Below, one piece after another: positions 24,175-29,027 of a stretch of DNA of 29,027 bases (its first letter is position 1; every line of letters begins with the position of its first letter). This DNA comes from a virus: positions 1 through 29,027 of IMG/VR virus record IMGVR_UViG_3300028025_003591. One strand, given 5' to 3'. The notes under the pieces were generated by a model that worked only from the letters and a program-made list of their open reading frames with translations, made no database searches and was not told the DNA's origin. Position numbers and translations under genes: made by a program.

Positions 24175-26053
24175 TAATAAAATTTTCGTAAAAGGTTCTT
24201 ATCTGATAAAATTTATCATATTTTGGAGCAGTGGAAAATTTTAAAGAATTAACTCTTTCAGTCCATTGCTCATATATTGACTCTGGTACATCTAAATTTA
24301 ATTGCTCTGCTAATTCTACTAAGAATTTTAAATAATCTTCCTGAAACACTACAGCACAAGATTGGAAAATGTAACTTAAATTTGCAGACACATTTGTGTG
24401 CGGTAAATTATATTCTCTAAAATCTACAATCTCTTTTCTATTACCTGAAACCAATTCTTGCATCTGATCGCTAAGGTTTCTCATAGCCAAAAGATATTTA
24501 TTATCAGTATCGGACATAACCTTTTGGTATAGATGTCTAAACAGAATAGATGGTCTACTAATTTTACCAGATGCAATATTGGCATCGATAACAATCTTGG
24601 TGAAATCAAATAATGGTCTATTGTAGACGATCCAATAATTCACAAAGAAAAACTCAGTATACTCTTCTTCAGTGTATCCGTTGGCTTTAGTCACAAACTC
24701 CACATCTGAGATATAGACAGGATCATCGGATATATGATATTTAGAGAACTCATCTACATCGTTAAATTCATAGCTATTTAATCTAGACTTACCAACACAA
24801 ACCCTTGCAGTTTTAATACCATGTTCTTTTTTATACTCTGGATCAAAGGCAGGAGAGTCTGGTAGCAGTAACCAAATATATCGTTCAAGTTGATATCCAT
24901 GTTCGTACTGAAGATCTATCTCATCGTAAAAATCTTCCTTCGTGTATCCTGGAAGTCCAAGAATGAATTCAATATCTGAACGAACATCATATGTCTTTTC
25001 CAAGTATCTGGCAAACTCAAAATCTTTTTCTCTTGGTACATCAGTTCTTTTAATGTTTCGTAAAACTTTTTGACTAATAGACTGTAAACTAATTTTGTAA
25101 CGATTAACTGCGCCACATCTTGCCAATGGTTCAATAACAGCCCATCTTGCTTCTTGTTTAGATTTCGTTATACCAAATAGTTCAACTTGAGTTGGCAACC
25201 CATATATGTTCTTAGACTGCTCGATATAATTTGAAACATCAACATCTTCTTTAAAGATTCCATAGTTTGCATCAACAATCTGAACACCTTCAATACCAAA
25301 CTGCGGAATATAATCTAGATCTTGTTTAATCATATCCAGTGGTTTACGAATAACCTTTCCACCGATACCACCACCCCACTCGCAAAATACGCATGCGTAG
25401 GGACAACCTCTAGATAATTCTATTGGAAGAACAAGTGGAACATTAGCTTCCATTGCCAAATCTTTACACTTGTAAATGATATCTTCATTTCCTGGAATCA
25501 TTGCCTGAGGAAATTCAAATGTAACTTTATTTGGAGTTGGTCCACGACCAGTTCTAAAAATAGAAAAACTTACTTGTTTCCAATCAATATCACCTTCAGC
25601 ATATTGATTTAACATATCTTCAATAAACCATTCGCCATAACTAGTAGGTTCACAGATAGCATCTACAAACTTATGACTAAAGAACCAGTCTAGTTTATTG
25701 TGAGTTATACCTAAGTGTGGTCCACCAATTACAATAATTCTTTTTGGGTTCCTATTTTTAATCTCTTTCGCAATAGCCATAATTGCCATATGGCTCCATA
25801 CATAACTAGAAAACAAATAGATGTCAGAATCTTGTTTATCGTAATAGTTTACGATATCATCAAAACTCATTCCCTCAACATCTAACACTGGTTCTTGCCA
25901 AATTACATTTGACGAATACTTACCATTTTTAGTATAATAGTTCTTGAAGTTTAACCAATGGATCGGTAACCTAATAACAGGTGATCTTAGTTCAACTGTT
26001 AAGTATGAGATTTTTATGGATTTTCTGGGTGGCTTCAACATAATCTGTTTCAC
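24149..26053 (-). CDS. B12-binding-type radical SAM protein
   Basis: This 634-residue protein has an N-terminal Rossmann-like region (FSSYVWSHMAIMAIAKEIKN at 81-100, then IIVIGGPHLGITHN at 106-119) typical of B12-binding radical SAM enzymes, but without the DxHxxG cobalamin signature. The radical SAM motif is SRGCPYACVFCEWGG, with Cys217, Cys221 and Cys224 as cluster ligands. A TIM-barrel-like region follows (VELFGITKSKQEARWAVIEP, FILGLPGYTKEDF). The last 220 residues are unassigned and mainly helical. The listed start is GTG; an in-frame ATG at 26041 is also plausible. It overlaps the SPASM gene by 62 bases. Reactions of this group include methylations and C-C bond chemistry; which applies is unknown. 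Confidence 0.85.
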   Translation of the reverse strand: MKQIMLKPPRKSIKISYLTVELRSPVIRLPIHWLNFKNYYTKNGKYSSNVIWQEPVLDVEGMSFDDIVNYYDKQDSDIYLFSSYVWSHMAIMAIAKEIKNRNPKRIIVIGGPHLGITHNKLDWFFSHKFVDAICEPTSYGEWFIEDMLNQYAEGDIDWKQVSFSIFRTGRGPTPNKVTFEFPQAMIPGNEDIIYKCKDLAMEANVPLVLPIELSRGCPYACVFCEWGGGIGGKVIRKPLDMIKQDLDYIPQFGIEGVQIVDANYGIFKEDVDVSNYIEQSKNIYGLPTQVELFGITKSKQEARWAVIEPLARCGAVNRYKISLQSISQKVLRNIKRTDVPREKDFEFARYLEKTYDVRSDIEFILGLPGYTKEDFYDEIDLQYEHGYQLERYIWLLLPDSPAFDPEYKKEHGIKTARVCVGKSRLNSYEFNDVDEFSKYHISDDPVYISDVEFVTKANGYTEEEYTEFFFVNYWIVYNRPLFDFTKIVIDANIASGKISRPSILFRHLYQKVMSDTDNKYLLAMRNLSDQMQELVSGNRKEIVDFREYNLPHTNVSANLSYIFQSCAVVFQEDYLKFLVELAEQLNLDVPESIYEQWTERVNSLKFSTAPKYDKFYQIRTFYENFINEKHRTIS

Positions 26054-27044
26054 TGTTTATTTTAATAATTCTTGGAGCCAACTGTTTCATATGAACACAG
26101 TGTTCTTCAACCATATCATGGTGTTTTAAATCTTTAATTGTTTTCTTACACCCATTACAAATTGCAAACATTGGGCAACCAATACACTCATCCTTTAACG
26201 AATACAATTCTGGAGCATCTTGTAGTGGTGTAATAAACCCACCTTCTTTAACTTCCTTTACAAAGTTAATTGGGTATTCTTTATCGTCACCCATCGCCCC
26301 ACAAGAATAATAATCTCCCTCTGGATTCAATGCTCTTATGTGATCATCACAATTTCTTGCCTGAGGGCAAACATTGGCAATATTATTCAGACGAGTCATC
26401 ATCTGTTTTGTATTAAACTCCCAATGCCAAAGATCTTTCTCGTATACATCAATATACATCTCGTATATCTTACTTAGGCGATAAGGTTTATCCTGCTCAC
26501 CAGAAGCCATGGCATAGTTCAGCTTACACTGAACATCCATTTTCTTGGCTAACTCTACATGTTTTATTGCATGCTTCTCATTTTCCTCAGAGATAACTGC
26601 AATAAATCCTGGACGGTAACCAACTTCTTTTAAGAATAGATCGCTAACATTCCAAAAATCTTTTTCAGTATAGACTCGGTTCTCGTTAATTTTACGACCA
26701 AATCCATATTGAAAACTTGTTGTTACTCCGACTCTTGGGTGTTTGAACAAAGGTGTCCACATCTCTGGTTTCTTGTAGAATGCCCAAAGATTAGTGGTCA
26801 ATCCTAAAGTTGTTATAAGTTTGTGTTCTTCGATATAATCAAGAATCTCAAAATAATACTCTGGCTTTACCATTAATGGATCACCACCATTAACAATAAT
26901 CGTATTTGTGTTTGGAAATCTTTTTAAAAAATCGAATACATGCTGTAAATCAAGTGTGCTGGCTTTGTCTTCTACAAGTTTAGTGGATGAACAAAAGGTA
27001 CACTTAAAATTACATAGTTCCGTTGGTTTGATTATCAGTTCCAT
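25992..27044 (-). CDS. Radical SAM/SPASM-domain protein
   Basis: The 350-residue protein starts with MELIIKPTELCNFKCTFCSS, giving the radical SAM ligands Cys11, Cys15 and Cys18. VNGGDPLM (51-58) is the SAM-binding GGEP-type loop. The C-terminus carries a SPASM arrangement: C232-x10-G-x4-C248, then CIGCPMFAICNGC (287-299) and Cys316, enough for auxiliary Fe-S clusters. SPASM enzymes such as anaerobic sulfatase maturases and RiPP maturases modify peptide or protein side chains, and some act on sugars. CNGC has two residues between cysteines where three are usual. It overlaps the 335-residue gene by 35 bases. The substrate is not identified; no short Cys- or Ser-rich precursor peptide stands out. 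Confidence 0.88.
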   Translation of the reverse strand: MELIIKPTELCNFKCTFCSSTKLVEDKASTLDLQHVFDFLKRFPNTNTIIVNGGDPLMVKPEYYFEILDYIEEHKLITTLGLTTNLWAFYKKPEMWTPLFKHPRVGVTTSFQYGFGRKINENRVYTEKDFWNVSDLFLKEVGYRPGFIAVISEENEKHAIKHVELAKKMDVQCKLNYAMASGEQDKPYRLSKIYEMYIDVYEKDLWHWEFNTKQMMTRLNNIANVCPQARNCDDHIRALNPEGDYYSCGAMGDDKEYPINFVKEVKEGGFITPLQDAPELYSLKDECIGCPMFAICNGCKKTIKDLKHHDMVEEHCVHMKQLAPRIIKINSETDYVEATQKIHKNLILNS

Positions 27045-28017
27045 GCGTCACTTTATATTTACTAAGCCATTCTGTATTATCTTTGTTCTGTAGAATTGCG
27101 TTCCAAAAGATTGGATTTACAGAATCAAAGTTGGAAAGATTTGGGAATACCAATTGGTGTTGTGAAGCAAAGACTGGATCTAAAATGTAATCTTCAACCA
27201 ATTCTCTTTTAGTCAATCCTTTAATAGAATTAACGATGTCGCCATATTCTTGTGTATTATTCACTACGCTAAAGAAGTGATTACCATAATCATATCCATA
27301 AACTTCTTTGATAGTATTATGGATACCATCGACTGGCATCAATTCATTAATGTCAAATTTGGTTAGATAAGAATTAATATAGTCTGCATTTGTTAAGTTT
27401 GCGATAGTATATTCATCATTAGTCATAATTGCTGGAAGGGTTTGTTCAGCAAATTTTAACCAAAACCCTGGAGATCCATCGTACATCTCGTCAACACGAT
27501 CTATACAAAAATCTAGTGAGTGCGTGTCACCTTGAATTGCATTGGCATATTCTATTTCTACTCTAACATATTCTAGAGAAGCAGCAAACTCTGAAGTCTC
27601 TGTTGTTAAGTTTAGTTGTTCTGGTAATTCAATACGAGTAACTTCTCTTAATCCAGTAACTTGTAGTCCATAGTTATAACTTCCAAGACCATAGTTTTCT
27701 TTTAACCTATCATAAGAATACATTTCGTTAAGAGCAGTTTCGTTTAGTACAGCACCAAAGAAAAAAGAATATACATACTGAAATGTTTCATCATCACAAT
27801 ATATGATAGTTTTTACATTTGAGAAGTCTTCATGAATATCTGCAAATAATTGATCTAGTATAACAGGTGTTACAGTCTTATAAATTTTGTAGATATCAAA
27901 ACAATTGTTTATTTGAGGATCATCAATATTTTTATGATCACCAAGCCATACATGTTTAGCAGTTTCTACAATATTATTTGTAGTTGAGAGATAGCAGTTG
28001 TCGAATAGAAATATCAT
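27010..28017 (-). CDS. Unknown protein with LFxxCY N-terminus (335 residues)
   Basis: I do not recognise a named family. It opens MIFLFDNCYLSTTNN, and the next protein upstream opens MLHLFNSCYVYP; both later have IYxDxxxF (here residues 72-79, IYCDDETF) and an NxF-like spot near residue 40. The two are therefore probably distant paralogues. The rest is acidic, mixed alpha/beta, without membrane segments or metal motifs. The start ATG overlaps the upstream stop as ATGA. It lies directly before the SPASM gene with a 35-base overlap, so it could be a partner or substrate of the enzymes. That role is inference from position only. Confidence 0.78.
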   Translation of the reverse strand: MIFLFDNCYLSTTNNIVETAKHVWLGDHKNIDDPQINNCFDIYKIYKTVTPVILDQLFADIHEDFSNVKTIIYCDDETFQYVYSFFFGAVLNETALNEMYSYDRLKENYGLGSYNYGLQVTGLREVTRIELPEQLNLTTETSEFAASLEYVRVEIEYANAIQGDTHSLDFCIDRVDEMYDGSPGFWLKFAEQTLPAIMTNDEYTIANLTNADYINSYLTKFDINELMPVDGIHNTIKEVYGYDYGNHFFSVVNNTQEYGDIVNSIKGLTKRELVEDYILDPVFASQHQLVFPNLSNFDSVNPIFWNAILQNKDNTEWLSKYKVTHGTDNQTNGTM

Positions 28018-28895
28018 ACTAAGATACCCATTTGTTGAATTTCATGCTTTGGCATTTTTAATAACCATCGTAATAACCAAATGTCAATCTTATCGCCCAT
28101 ATTTTTGTTTGCCGATAACAACAGTAAAAACAGTGGATCTTTTATCATCTCTGAAATGTTATTAATGCTGTAGTATTTTAAAATAGTAGGATCTGTGAAT
28201 GTATTAAATTCTTTTCGCATTTCCATATACAAATCTTTCATAGAAACTACTGTGTCAAATGAAGCATTTCTATAATCACTAACCCAAGAATTATTCGGTT
28301 CTTTTCTTGATAAGTATTTGGCTTTCGCTTCTGGGTAGAAAGAATACACATATCGATTAACAATATTATTAATAGTGCTATAATCTCCAGAAGCCACTTT
28401 CCATTCAACACCTGCGTTTTGTTTAACCCAAGTTTCTGATAGTTTAAATGGATCATCTTCAGGAATGTCTTCTAATGACATAAACATATCAGAAAGAACT
28501 TTTATATTAGCTCTGCTTGTTTCGGATTGTATTAACTTTGCTCGTGTATTTAAACGAAGAGCAAACAGTTTGGCAGCATCTAAGAAAAACTCTTTACTTA
28601 AATTTGTAACTTGAGTTTTTAATTTAGCAGTAAAGAATTTTACAAAACTATCGTTATCAGCGTATATCACAAACGCTTGTTTATTACTTAAAACTAATTC
28701 TAGTATTCCGCTAGAAGCAAAATGTTCAAAGCAAGAAAATCTTTGGAATGCATCCTTTGCGCTAGAATTATTGTAATAAAAACTATTAGTTACTACAGGA
28801 GTATTGGTGTGGTCTTTTCCTACCACCAAATATTGTTTTGTTGGATCAAATAATTCTACAGGATAAACATAACAAGAATTAAATAAGTGTAGCAT
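28014..28895 (-). CDS. Unknown protein with LFxxCY N-terminus (293 residues)
   Basis: A paralogue-like companion of the 335-residue protein: MLHLFNSCYVYP at the start, NSFYYNN near residue 37 and IYADNDSF at 77-84. The C-terminal two thirds are helical and K/E/N-rich (AAKLFALRLNTRAKLIQSET, ISEMIKDPLFLLLLSANKNM, WLLRWLLKMPKHEIQQMG). No catalytic motif, signal peptide or clear transmembrane helix is visible. Its ATG overlaps the upstream partial gene by 17 bases and its stop overlaps the next gene by four, so all belong to one transcript. Function unknown. Confidence 0.77.
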   Translation of the reverse strand: MLHLFNSCYVYPVELFDPTKQYLVVGKDHTNTPVVTNSFYYNNSSAKDAFQRFSCFEHFASSGILELVLSNKQAFVIYADNDSFVKFFTAKLKTQVTNLSKEFFLDAAKLFALRLNTRAKLIQSETSRANIKVLSDMFMSLEDIPEDDPFKLSETWVKQNAGVEWKVASGDYSTINNIVNRYVYSFYPEAKAKYLSRKEPNNSWVSDYRNASFDTVVSMKDLYMEMRKEFNTFTDPTILKYYSINNISEMIKDPLFLLLLSANKNMGDKIDIWLLRWLLKMPKHEIQQMGILV

Positions 28896-29027
28896 CGGCT
28901 TCTTTGATCATTGAATTTAATTGTTGTGGGGTAAATTTAGCGTCTAAAATAATTTTTAAAATTGGGAAAAACAAACATGTTTTAGAAGACAGATAATAGG
29001 TTAATGTTTTACCAGAATATATTGGTC
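28879..29027 (-). CDS. C-terminal end of an unknown gene cut by the window edge
   Basis: This is an open frame running in from the right edge, with 48 residues visible (SGKTLTYYLSSKTCLFFPIL, then ILDAKFTPQQLNSMIKEADA) ending in TAA at 28881-28879. It overlaps the next gene by 17 bases, the same dense packing as the rest of the cassette, which supports it as real coding sequence. The product cannot be named. Confidence 0.6.
   Translation of the reverse strand, partial: PIYSGKTLTYYLSSKTCLFFPILKIILDAKFTPQQLNSMIKEADATLI

Noticed and set aside
25992-27044. Named sulfatase-maturase or PqqE-type assignment for the SPASM protein
   Set aside because: The cluster motifs are shared by many SPASM subfamilies, and no sulfatase or precursor peptide is visible nearby.
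1-29027. tRNA genes, integrase, insertion sequences or attachment sites
   Set aside because: None could be seen on either strand. Coding sequence fills nearly all of the window.

Overview
The window is a late structural region of an AT-rich T4-like myovirus, most likely marine. All convincing genes lie on the minus strand, so transcription runs from high to low coordinates. The anchor is the T4-type neck and packaging block at the low end, in transcription order gp13, gp14, gp15 and the large terminase gp17, cut by the window edge at base 1. Fibre proteins with S74-type auto-cleaving chaperone ends, G/T/S-rich repeats and inserted small beta modules are typical of marine T4-like phages of cyanobacteria, SAR11 and related hosts. 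The host cannot be fixed from this sequence. There is no tRNA, rRNA, integrase, CRISPR array or insertion sequence, and no gene-free stretch longer than 88 bases.

Layout in transcription order. (1) 29027-22803: a tightly overlapping cassette with a partial unknown gene, two unknown proteins sharing an LFxxCY N-terminus, a radical SAM/SPASM enzyme, a B12-type radical SAM enzyme, and two tandem paralogous double-stranded beta-helix oxygenase-like proteins. (2) 22736-13364: adhesion genes, comprising an S74-chaperone fibre, a small fibre protein, three large proteins with N-terminal CBM5/12-like modules and RCC1-type propeller repeats, an unknown 212-residue protein and two small tail proteins. 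The middle RCC1 gene is split by a -1 frameshift. (3) 13349-4140: four more tail-fibre or virion proteins, with a hairpin-rich 88-base gap and a near-perfect 111-base tandem duplication. (4) 4138-1: gp13, gp14, gp15 and gp17.

Regulatory signals are sparse. One perfect T4 late-promoter box (TATAAATA) lies at 13973-13980, with near-matches before the two S74 fibre genes. Genes in the modification cassette overlap by 4 to 62 bases. Three junctions elsewhere are of TAATG type, which suggests translational coupling.

The likely theme is virion assembly and host recognition. The neck, sheath-terminator and packaging genes build the particle, and about 18 kb of fibre genes supply receptor binding. 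The enzyme cassette may modify a protein, peptide or other target. Its substrate is unknown; its position next to the fibres makes fibre modification a testable guess only.
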